Shown one piece after another: positions 43,558-53,125 of a stretch of 64,000 nt of DNA. The notes beneath the pieces were generated by a model. It had not been told where the DNA came from and ran no database searches. It saw only the letters and a list, made by a program, of their open reading frames with translations. The DNA is taken from NCBI GenBank assembly GCA_026545765.1, contig JAIFAC010000187.1, positions 52,501 through 116,500 on the forward strand. Reading direction: 5' to 3'. Numbering within the stretch: the stretch's first letter is position 1; each line of letters begins with the position of its first letter. This DNA comes from Plantago major (taxonomy: Eukaryota > Streptophyta > Magnoliopsida > Lamiales > Plantaginaceae). The position numbers were made by a program, and so were the translations under genes.

Positions 43558-44448
43558 CTGAAAGAGAGAGTTTTGAGTTAGTTTCAAAACTTTAGTAGAT
43601 ATATGGGTTTTAGAGTAGTCAAGTATCTGTGTTACCTGTGCAACAGGAACAGGCTCAGAAGGTTGGACTACTAAGGTTCTAGGTGCCTCAGATATCTTGG
43701 TGTGAGGAGGAGACTTGGAAGTCTGATCCTCAGCATCCTCTCTTTCTTTTTTAACCTGAGAATAAAATACAACATAACATTCAGAGATTTATTAGGAGAG
43801 AAACACTTAGACAATTTGATATCTGAGATGTCAATTACCTCCACAGTAGGAGGCTCAGATACTTGTCTCTCGACTTGCAGGTTTACGGTATTCTCTCTGG
43901 TGATGAAGGTTTGGTGGCCTCATCAATTTCCATTGGTTGAGGGGATTGAGTGGGCAATTCCCCAGCAACTTCTACTTCTCTTTGAGCCTGTGAGTAGAAA
44001 GTGTTAAGTTTTTAGAAAAATGATCAGAGTAACATTGTGAAGAATATAGATATCTGAGATATATACCTTCTCAATAGAAGGCTCAGATACTTGTTCCTCA
44101 GAGACTTTGTGAGTCTCTGGTTGATTCTCTGTTGAGTCAGGCTTCTCAGCCTCATCATTTTTCTTCTCAGTTGGAGCCTATTAGAAACAAACACTTAAGA
44201 GTATTATTCAAGTGTATAAAGCACATATCTGAGATGTTATATCTTAAGGAACTTTCTTCTACCTGTGAGACGGGCTCCTGTTCCTTAAGTGGTGAGGCTA
44301 TGGAAGCCTCCTTCTCATTTTCTAAGGCAAACTTTGCAGCTTCCTCTTGATGTTGTGTTTCTAATTCAGCCTGTAACAAAGAAATTTTAATAAGTAACAA
44401 GATTTAGGCATAACTTATCACAAGTAAAGAGTTAAACCATTCAGCTAC
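43558..44448 (-). other. Copia A 3' gene: array of four short exons and five introns
   Basis: Introns, with GT...AG ends on the minus strand: 44371-44448 (78 bp), 44178-44262 (85), 43988-44066 (79), 43756-43838 (83) and 43558-43635 (78). Exons between them: 44263-44370 (108 bp), 44067-44177 (111), 43839-43987 (149, carrying a frameshift) and 43636-43755 (120). Exons begin with Ala codons in three of four cases and end EPVSQ, EPSIEK, EPPTVE or EPVPVAQ. They encode short Glu/Pro/Gln-rich segments with the repeated motif VSEEQVSEP. The phase-0 borders and similar ends suggest exon duplication. Equivalent introns exist in copia B. Confidence 0.72.
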
Positions 44449-45307
44449 CTGAGCTTTGTCAGGCTGACTGGTCTCTGGAACTTGTGAAGTTTCCATGCGT
44501 TGGTCTTGTTGTTCTTGGACCACTTCGTTGTTGGAATTTTGAGGTACTTCAGACCTATCCTGAGTGTGCAACTCAGTTTCCTCCCCTGGTTGATCATTCT
44601 GAGCAGATGCCTCAGTTTGATCCCTCTCATTGAGTTGGGGAACCTGTTCTTTTACAGGATTTTCTTCAGCAAGGAAAGATGCTGGTATCTCATACTGTAA
44701 CTCAAGTATCATCTCAACAGCATCCACTATTGGCTGTTGTGGTTGGTGTGGTAATTCTGATCTGGATGAAGAAGGTGATGCTGTATGGGGCCTATCCAGA
44801 TCTGCTTGAGATAGACTTTTAAGTGTTGAGACAATGGAAGTATCCTCCAACACTAAGTTTCCACTCATCAGAGCATCTTCAATGTGCTTAAGTGTTACTT
44901 GCTCTGATGGTGTGTTTTGTCCAGTGACCGTGGACACAGTTGCTTCTTCAGCAACCTTTGAACTAGTTGCCTTCTCGGCCCCTCTCTTTTCGTTGCTCTT
45001 TCAGCAACCTTGGGGATTATGGCTTCCCCCTCATCTTCAGATTCCTCATCGAAATCTGGGACTGAATTATCAACAATCCCTGCTGCTTCTGCAGAGAGAG
45101 TTTGAAGTTTCTCACTACTTTTATTAGTATTGATAAGTTCATTAGCAAGGCACTCTGCAGCATAGATGAGTTCATCAACTGTGGTCTTAGCAGCATTGAT
45201 GAGTTCATCTTCATTGATGAGTTCATCAGTAGTGGCGGCAGATATCTGAGAGTCGACATCCATAATGGGTATGTCTACTGATTTGCCAACAGACTTCTTT
45301 TGTGAAG
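44449..45307 (-). pseudogene. Copia A 3' gene: low-complexity acidic part
   Basis: Frames 44895-45263 and 44449-44937. The first contains repeated DELIN/DELIY motifs with Ala and Asn, then DFDEESEDEGE. The second is Glu/Gln/Ser/Pro-rich (SSSRSELPHQPQQP, VKEQVPQLNERDQTEASAQ) and ends PDKAQ exactly at the first splice donor. A frameshift lies between them near 44915. Confidence 0.6.
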
Positions 45308-46307
45308 TTATGGGCTTTTTTGGTATAGCGGAACCCTCGGATACCTCATCGGTCTTTCGTTTCTTGGAACCTTTACGAGATCGGTAACCTTTTTCATCAT
45401 GTTTGTATACTCATATTTGTAGAGTAGGTTACTATTGGCAATGTCTGCCGTCTCTCTGAGCTCAATGCCAAGACATTCCAGTAAGTAGCATATCTTCAAT
45501 CCATAGCTTACTGTGGCTTTTGGCTCAGGAAGGCCCTTAACGATTTTAGGCTCAAAGCCTTGTATCTTCTTCACAAATTTCATGAAGGCGTACTTCCCCC
45601 AATTAAAAGGGTTTTCCAGCCTTTTATTTTGTTGATTCAACAAGAACATCATCCAGCGTTCCTGGCTTATCTGGTCAGCTCCTCCTTGTTGACCATCAAA
45701 GCATCTGTGAAGGATACATGCCAACACATCCCAGTGAACGGCGGATATGCGGTTACGATGTCGACAAGTTTGAAGTCGATGGGTGTATGCATCTTGTCAA
45801 GATCACACACATCCTTTGTAGAGCTTTTGACACCCTCGAGGAGATCTTCATCCTTGGTGTCAATTTCAAAATCCTTTCCAAGATTTTGAAGTTCAAGCGA
45901 CTCACTGAAAATTTGTTTAGATCAGCGATTTCCTGTCCTTGGACTTTGGTCTTGATAGACACTGTCTCAGTGCCTTTAGAGACTTTGGAAATAATCGTTG
46001 AGTTGTTGTAAAACTCCAGGACATCTAGTGAAGAAACTCCACTGGGATGAGCAGATAGAAAGCCCTTAATTTGTGCCTTTTCAAGCATATCAAGTACCAA
46101 CTTTCTATCAGCCTGGTTTTCTATTGCAGCTACAAGGTATTCCTCAATCATGGCACCACCCCAAATCATCCTGTGATTTGAAGTTCAATGATCAGGATTG
46201 AACTCTCCCGTCAACCGATTGCTTGATATAACTAACACTGGTGCTTGCTTTTCGTGATTACCGGAGGTAGTAACAGGATTTCGAGTAGAAGCACGTTTGG
46301 GAGCCAT
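45308..46307 (-). pseudogene. Copia A 3' gene: N-terminal domain
   Basis: Starts at ATG 46305-46307 (MAPKRASTRNPVTTSG). After an early stop the frame reads MIWGGAMIEEYLVAAIENQ, PSGVSSLDVLEFYNNSTIISKV and KTKVQGQEIADLNK. After a frameshift near 45740 it reads LHRCFDGQQGGADQISQERWMMFLLNQ, FNWGKYAFMKFVKKIQGFEPKIV and LKICYLLECLGIELRE. The same blocks occur in copia B at 60378-61270. The pattern recalls the 'putative plant transposon protein' domain (Transposase_32 in Pfam), which is common in plant retroelement accessory ORFs, but that is from memory. Sireviruses carry an envelope-like ORF here; no membrane segment is evident. Confidence 0.68.
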
Positions 46308-47120
46308 CTCTTTAAATAGTAGTAGTTTTTGAAACTTGGAAAGAGATTAGGGTAAAGGATTAGTAATTCTTTGCAGAAAAACTAAGAAGGAATCAGTAGT
46401 TGCAGAGAAAATTGCAGGGAGATTTGAAAGTATTTTGCAGTTTTTGTGCAAGGGCAAATGTAGGATTAGGCGAAAGTGATTTCTTTTGCCAAAATCCCAT
46501 ATATATAGCATTTTACTCTCAATAGACATATACATACAAATTGATTTTGTACATATGTATACTGTCAAATCTTGAGATAGGCGTGGGTAAAATTCATTTT
46601 GCATTAAATGCTTAGTGGGCCCGCGTACGTGTTTTTCTGATCCACTATTTTCTTGAGAATTGATCTAAATGCATTACGATCAAGCGTCCATTTCATCAAG
46701 GGTCACGATTGCTTCTTCAACAATGATCACAATCGATGTAATTGTGTGCCCAATTAATGAAATTTGGCGTAAGGCTTTACGAATCACAACTCTTTTACGT
46801 GACTAGGGGCGTCTTTGGACTTATGTAGTCGATTCGAGGCTGTGTAACTTATCATATAAATGGAAAGATACAAAACACCAGAGATGTAGTTGACTGAATA
46901 CAGTTGTACCACATTTCTCTTTTGTGTTCCCCCTCACTAGGTGATCTAGATATCTGAGTACCTGTCTCAGAAATCTTCAGATAGCCAATTTACACTTCAA
47001 CCTTTGATATTTGAGTACCCGTCTCAGATATCTTTTTTTTTTTTAGGTGTTTCACCTTTTGTCTTTGATATTCTGGATTACCGTTCCAGATATCTTATCT
47101 CTTCTTTCTGAATTTCTGTC
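46308..47120 (-). other. Copia A spacer between pol and the 3' gene
   Basis: No coding signal. It contains an internal TATA box and several copies of the CAGATATCTGAG motif (near 46949 and 47020-47035). The pol stop is at 47121-47123. Confidence 0.55.
46499..46508 (-). promoter_or_regulatory. Internal TATA box of the copia A 3' gene
   Basis: CTATATATATGGGATTTTGGCA on the minus strand, about 190 bp upstream of the 3' gene ATG. The same element in copia B (61462-61473) lies at the same distance and shares flanking bases, so it is probably a promoter for a subgenomic RNA. Confidence 0.5.
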
Positions 47121-48740
47121 TCAGAGATTAGAACTTTTCAATTCCTTTGGTAGATCCGTTAACCCAAGACTATGTCTTAAGCTTAAGAACCTGCTTTCTT
47201 TCAAAGGCTTTGTAAAGATATCTGCAAGTTGATCTTCAGTACCAATCTTGAGTATCTCTATATTGCCTTTTTCAACATGATCTCTAATGAAGTGGTGTCT
47301 AACATCAATGTGCTTTGTTCTTGCATGAAACTTAGGATTCTAAGTTATGGCAATAGCACTTGTGTTGTCACAGAAAATCAGTGTTTTCTCTTCATTGATC
47401 TCATAATCTCTAAGTTGTTGTATCCACAATATCTGTGAAGCACAACACCCAGCAGCAATATATTCAGCCTATGTGGTAGATGTGGCAATTGAGTTATGTT
47501 TCTTGCTGAACCATGATATTAATCTGGCACCAAGAAATTGACAAGTTCCTGAGGTGCTTTTTCTATCAAGCAATAATCCAGCATAGTCAGCATCAGAATA
47601 GCTAACTAAACTCAATCCACTATCTTTTGGATACCACAATCCAACTTCTACAGTACCCTTTACATACCTTAATATTTTCATAGCAATGTTGTAGTGTGAT
47701 TGCATTGGATTTGTCTGAAATCTAGCACACACTCCAACTGCATATTGAATATCAGGTCTACTTGCGGTGTCAGTAGAGACCCAATCAATTTCCTATACTT
47801 GTGTTCTTCAACACTCTTGTCAGATTCAGTATAAGTCATTTTGGTTCCAATGCTCATAGGTATCTTAGCATTCTTTTCAGAAGGCTTTAGATTAAACTTG
47901 TTGAGCATATCCTTTGCATACTTTGTTTGACTAATGAATATTCCATCATTAAGTTGCTTGACTTGCAATCCTAGGAAGTAGTTTAATTCTCCCATCATGC
48001 TCATCTCAAATTTACTTTTCATGAGCTCAGCAAAGTCTTCACAAAGTTGCTTGTCTTTAGATCCAAATATAATGTCATAAACATATACTTGAACTAAAAG
48101 TAGTTTCCCTTTATGGTTCAAAGTAAAGAGTGTTTTATCAACATCTCCTTTCTTGAAGCCACTTTCCAGCAAGTATTTGGCTAAAGTATCATACCATGCT
48201 CTCAGAGCTTTCTGAAGCTTATAAACCATTCAACTTTCTGTGGAAACCTCAAAGCCTGGTGGTTGTTCAACATAGACTTCCTCAGCAAGTTCACCGTTTA
48301 GGAATGCACTTTTAAGATCCATCTGATAAACTTTAAAGTCATTATGAGCTGCAAAGGCTAGAAATAGTCTAGTTGCATCCAATCTTGCAACAAGAGCATA
48401 TGACTCGTCAAAATCTAGTCATACATGCAGGTGAATCCTTGAAACCAACCTTGCTTTGTTTCTGGTTATTTCACCAAACTCATTCATTTTATTTCTGAAA
48501 ACCCACTTGGTTCCAATTACAGATATTCCGTCAACAAATGGAACCAATTTCCAGACTTTGTTTCTCTCAAATTGATCGAACTCTTCTTGCATTGCAGAGA
48601 TCCAATCTTGATCCTTCAATGCTTCTTCTATAATTTTAGGTTCAATATTTGAGATGAAACATCCATAAAGAGAGTCAGCAATTGCTCTCCTAGTTCTAAC
48701 TCCTTGGTCTAAAGGACCAATCACATCCTTGGCAGGATGA
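47121..48740 (-). pseudogene. Copia A reverse transcriptase and RNase H (broken)
   Basis: RT starts with EPKIIEEALKDQDWISAMQEEF, NKVWKLVP and IGTKWVFRNKMNEFGEITRNKARLV (48419-48724). After stops it continues with DLKSAFLNGELAEEVYVEQPPGFE and the 47678-48229 frame. There the catalytic motif reads YVYD where copia B has YVDD, so an essential Asp is lost. RNase H (47469-47732, then to 47121) shows YSDADYAG and LDRKSTSGTCQFLG, followed by a TAG just where TEAEY, with a catalytic Glu, should start; QLADIFTKPL lies near the end. The polyprotein is dead. Confidence 0.88.
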
Positions 48741-49124
48741 TTTTATCTATTTCATAATGGGTTTTGAACTAGTAGGATCAATATCATTTTGATCTAAATG
48801 TGAATCAATATGATCTTGATAGGATACTTGTGAAGTATCTGAGATATCTGGCACATGGGAAATGTCATGGATATCTGACACTTTTTCAGTGTTAGAGATA
48901 TATGGAATTTGATTTTCAGCAATCTCATTCTCAGAAACCTCTTCATGATGAAGGTTCTCAGTAACCTGTTCCATTTCTGGAATTCTCATAGGAAATTCTT
49001 CATCATGTCTTAGAGTCATCTGGTTGTTACTAAGCAATGGTTGCTTTTCATCGTCAGAGTCATCCTCTAAGTGAATGACAGAGTTGTTTCCTTTTGAGGA
49101 TTCTTCTTCAGAATCTTTAATCAT
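48741..49124 (-). pseudogene. Copia A acidic linker between integrase and RT
   Basis: A 126-codon Glu/Asp/Ser-rich frame (KDSEEESSKGNNSVIHLEDD, SDIHDISHVPDISDTSQVS) ending at KPIMK next to the RT. Such a linker is normal for copia polyproteins. Copia B has the same linker at 63740-63943. Confidence 0.7.
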
Positions 49125-49142
49125 TAGTTCTTTGAACCTATC

Positions 49143-50122
49143 TCAGAGTTGTTCATACAAGAGTACTTTCTTGTTTCCTTCGTAGAAGACTACATGAACA
49201 AGTTCTTCAATCTTTTGCGTTCTTTTGTTGTAGATTATGTAGGCTTTGCTATTCAGAGAATAACCAAGAAATACTCCTTCATCTGCTTTTGGTTGAAATG
49301 TTCTCAAGTATTCTTTTCCATTGTTAAGAACAAAACATCTACAACCAAACACCCTTAGATATTTGATACTAGGGGGTCTACCAATCAAAAGTTCATAAGG
49401 AGTTTTGTCAAGGTGTTTGTTAATCAAACATCTATTTTGAGTGTAGCAGGTTGTGTTATGACTTCAACCCGATAGATTTCACTTATTTCGATGTCGAGCA
49501 TTGTTCTTGCTGCTTCTTTTAGGGTCCTATTCTTCCTTTCAGCAACACCATTTTGTTGTGGTGTCCTTACTGATGATAATTGATGTTGTATACCTTTGCA
49601 GGTACAAAACTCTTTTATGTACTAGTTCACAAACTCAGTACCATAGTGCATTACGATTCTGAGATACCTTGTCATTTTCATGACTTCAATCTTATTGACA
49701 AGTTGGGTATCTCAACCCTTGCATCAGATTTATGTTTGAGAAATACAACCCAAGTGAATCTTGAGTAATCATCAACAACAACCAGACCATACTTCTTTCC
49801 TGCATAGCTAGTTACACAGGATTCAAAAAGATCCATATGTAACATTTGTAGTGGCCTTTCACTAGAGTGTCTAGTTTTAGACTTGAAAGATGTTTTGGAT
49901 TGTTTTCCCATTTGGCAAGCTAAGCATATACCATCTTTTCTATATACCATTTTGGGTAAACCCACCACCAATTCTTTCTTGGCTAGCTTGTTCAGAGTTT
50001 TGAAGTTCAAGTGACTCATTCTTTTATGCCATAGCCAGTTTTCTTCAGTGTGGCTAGATTGACTCACCATGAGACATTCTTTAGTTGTGGCAGATGCCCA
50101 GTCAGCAATATAAAGATTTCCT
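49143..50122 (-). pseudogene. Copia A integrase (broken)
   Basis: The frame 49678-50070 has the zinc-binding HHCC region (LWHKRMSHLNFKTLN, then CLACQMGKQ) and the catalytic core start (MLHMDLFESC with the first Asp, VVVDDYSRFTWV). The core middle between 49430 and 49670 is interrupted by stops. The frame 49143-49427 has the C-terminal part KTPYELLIGRPPSIKYLRVFGC and EGVFLGYS. Integrase inserts the cDNA into host DNA. Confidence 0.85.
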
Positions 50123-50460
50123 TTTCACCTAGCAACCAAGACTGTCTGCTTTGACTCATCGTCAATTACTTTGCATAGTTTTGACTTGATCTTTACAGTG
50201 TACCCTTTGTCTACCAATTGACTCATGCTTAGGAGATTATATTTCAATCCCTTTACATGTAGTACTTCAAAGATTGTAAGAGCTCCAAACTTCAGATTGC
50301 CAAAGCCTATGGTTGGATTTTCATCTCCTCCAGCAAATCTAATAATTGGTCCTTTATCGCATTTTCTGTAGTTAATCACATTTGCTTTGTCTCCTGTCAT
50401 GTGCTTCCCACATCAACTATCAAAATGCCACTTTGGGTTCTTCCTCAGAGTGTTCTGCAC
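50123..50460 (-). pseudogene. Copia A protease (active site interrupted)
   Basis: Minus-strand reading gives KWHFDS, then TGA, then CGKHMTGDK. The copia protease motif is DSGCSRHMTG, so the stop falls on the active-site Gly. Downstream are GPIIRFAGGDENPTIGFG, LTIFEVLHVKGLKYNLLSMSQL and KGYTVKIK, the usual protease/pre-integrase segment. Confidence 0.82.
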
Positions 50461-50935
50461 AAGACAGGAAATATGGAGTTAGGCTCTCATTCCAACAATG
50501 GAACCTTCTGGACTAAAGAATCTATCTGTAGGAATCCATTTCTGAATGAACTTCCTTGGGGTATTCTTTTGTCTTGTTGGAACATGAGGAGGAATTAAAT
50601 GATTAGTGTCATTATCATTTAAAGCTATTTTCCTTCTTGGTGTGTTCCTTGGTGCTCCTCATGGTGCTTTCAGATACCTGTCAGATTGCTGAGTCTGCTT
50701 TTAGCAAACTTAGCTTTCCTTGCCAGACTTCTTCTAGCCCTGGCATTCAGAGTGGTCATAACTTGTTCTTTCTTCCACTTCTAATGATTGCTATGCGCAA
50801 TCCTGGCTTTCAGCACCTGGTGCTGTCTGAGTTCTTGCTCTTGTTTATACTCACGAGCGAGTTGTTTCCCGATGGCTTTATAGCCAATGCCATTTCGAGC
50901 TTTTTGGTGCTTGTCGAGTTCTCTTCTCGGCTTTG

Positions 50936-51682
50936 CTAGTCTCTGGACCGTCTTTCTTTCCATAAAATGTGATGTTGGAAAATTTTCCTGCTCCTGCAAT
51001 TTTTCCTTTCGAGAACATATGCTTGTGGGTGATTACACTTTTCAGTGTTATATTTCTTTACAGAAATATTCCCAACAGTTTTCTTTTGGACTTGTTTTTC
51101 CCACAAAGGTTTGATCGCGACTGCCTTTTCTTTGTCAACAACCTTAGCTTTCTGACCAATGTTGTAGGTTATTTGAGAACCATTTTGCTGAGCACTAACA
51201 AATGTTATTCTTTCGCCACTCTTATTCAGAGTAGTAGAGCTATTTGTTTGTGTCCATTGAAGTCCTCCCTTTTCTGAAGGGTCTCTTAAATAAGAGTGCA
51301 CTTCAGTAAGAGTGTCACTAGCTTTGGCATAGGATTGAAAAGATAGTTCTTTCTTCTTGAGTTCCTCATTTTCAGAAAGAAGATCTTTATTTTTCTTTCG
51401 GAGTATTTCCATTGCTTTTCTATGTAACTTCTCCGTCTCAGATATCTGTGCTTTGAGAAATGCATTTTCAGCATCCTTTTTCTCAGATATCTTGAGTAAT
51501 TGTGAATTTTCCCTCTCAAGAGAATTCTTTTCTTCTTCAAAAATGTCGGCTCTAGCTCGGACCATTTGAAATTCTCTTTTGTAAAGGTCAAGTTCTCTTC
51601 TGAGATATTCTAAATCTCTGATTTCTTCCTCATCACTCTCATAATTTATGAATTGAGAAATGTTGGTTACCTCGTCAGCCAT
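50936..51682 (-). CDS. Copia A gag: coiled-coil extension
   Basis: A 248-codon open frame. Residues about 15-120 form a long predicted coiled coil (DEEEIRDLEYLRRELDLYKRE, EEEKNSLERENSQLL, KKNKDLLSENEELKKKE). The rest is a Ser/Lys-rich tail leading toward the protease. A coiled-coil-forming Gag is typical of Sireviruses. It begins with ATG overlapping the stop of the previous frame (TAATG, sharing base 51682). In other Sireviruses I would expect one continuous frame, so this is either a 1-2 bp indel or recoding. No second copy is in the window to compare. Confidence 0.6.
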   Translation of the reverse strand: MADEVTNISQFINYESDEEEIRDLEYLRRELDLYKREFQMVRARADIFEEEKNSLERENSQLLKISEKKDAENAFLKAQISETEKLHRKAMEILRKKNKDLLSENEELKKKELSFQSYAKASDTLTEVHSYLRDPSEKGGLQWTQTNSSTTLNKSGERITFVSAQQNGSQITYNIGQKAKVVDKEKAVAIKPLWEKQVQKKTVGNISVKKYNTEKCNHPQAYVLERKNCRSRKIFQHHILWKERRSRD

Positions 51683-52971
51683 TAGGCAAGCTCAATGTTG
51701 GAGCAATCTGGATAGATCTCCTCAGCAACCCCACATAATTCCCTTTTCTTATGACCAAAGTCAACTAATTCATGAGTGATGCCACATAATTCTGGAGAAG
51801 GTAGTTTGGAGTCATCTGAGTCTTCTTCCTCAGATTCTGACTCAATATCGAGAGCATCCAGTTGGATTTGAATATTTTTCCTTTCTTCAATGAGCAAAGC
51901 TCTCTGACCTCTCTTGAAGTTTCTTCTATCTTCCTTGTCACCTGTCTTTAGCTTATTGAAAACAGGGCAGTCTCTTTTAAAATGACCAGGTTTCTGACAA
52001 TAGAAATAGATATCGTTTCGATTTACCTTCCTCGATTACTAGATGCTTTGAGCGGTTAGATTCGATGAGCTTGATTTGCATATTCTTGTATGGGTGAGAG
52101 TTTGAGCCTAGATGCTTTTTCAGCTTCTCTTTGGCTTTTCTTCTCTCAATCTCCCGACTGACATATTTTCTCATTTGCTTTACAGCAAGAGCATCTTCCT
52201 CAGTCATTTCCTTGGTATCCTTCTTTTCAAAAGTACATTGTGTTACTAAAGCAACATTGTGAACTTTCTCAGCAATTGTTTGTTCTCTCTGAGTAGTTTC
52301 ATAGTTGACAGTAGCTAAGTGGGAAAAGAGTTCTACAGGAGTGATATTTGGCATTCCTTGGTTGAAATAAAAATATTGAGTATGTTCCCATTTTTTATTC
52401 AAGCTTTTCACGATAGTCTTAACCTTTTCAGAGTTAGAGTATCTCTCACTTTCACCAAGTGCAGCCATTTCACTCATCAGTGTTCTAAATCGGAAATCTA
52501 GTTCTTCAAGAGTCTCTGTGGGACCTTGTTTAAAGTTTTGGAATTTAAGCTTCAAAACTTCGAACTTATTTTCCTTTGTTTTCTCAGTGCCGGCACAGAT
52601 TTCTTAAATCAGTCGCCAGGCTACTTTCGCCGTTTTTGCACCCCCACAGTTTACATTGTATGTGCTCTAGAGTGGAATGTATGATGATATTGCGAGCCTG
52701 ACCATCTAGTCGATTTCTCTTGGCATCTTCGGTTGTCCATATCTCTCTGGGATTTGGCTCATAAACAATTTGACGATGGGTCTTCCTTTGGTTGAAGTAC
52801 TGCATTTGTGAGGAACCACCACTTGGTTCTTCATCAGTGGGAACTCTGTCTCTACCATTAGAAACCTCCATGACCAGCTTGAGTTGTTGAATGACTATGG
52901 GGCCATTCTTTATTACTTCGATCATTTAAATCTTGATGGCTTCTAGGTGGAGCATCATGTTGTTCTTCCAT
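51682..52971 (-). pseudogene. Copia A gag: core and zinc knuckle
   Basis: The start is probably ATG at 52969-52971 (MEEQHDAPPR), about 135 bp from the PBS. A frameshift near 52920 then leads to QLKLVMEVSNGRDRVPTDEE and IWTTEDAKRNRLDGQARNII. After another break the frame 51977-52555 shows the gag core (FKQGPTETLEELDFRFRTLMSEM, IVKSLNKKWEHT, ITPVELFSHLATVNYE). The knuckle near 51980-52010 reads YFYCQKPGHFKRDC, so the first Cys of the CxxC pair is Tyr. It ends in an acidic segment (ESESEEEDSDDSK) at 51682-51897. Confidence 0.78.
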
Positions 52972-53105
52972 TTCTCATAATTCTACGGCTTGAGAATTGG
53001 AGCCTCATAAAGACATCCTGCAAACACACTAAGCAGACAAATCAAGTGTAGGTGGCGGTTAGTGGGCACTTATACGGGATCTAGGTTCGGTCACGGAAGG
53101 CTAGG

Positions 53106-53123
53106 AACCTCTGCTCGATACCA
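53106..53123 (-). other. Primer binding site of copia A
   Basis: TGGTATCGAGCAGAGGTT on the minus strand, two bases from the LTR edge. The TGGTATC start matches the complement of initiator tRNA-Met, the usual copia primer. Confidence 0.75.
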
Positions 53124-53125
53124 CT

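Noticed and set aside
45753-46169. Host gene hypothesis for the region after copia pol
   Set aside because: The same gene occurs at the same place in copia B, between pol and polypurine tract, so it belongs to the element family.
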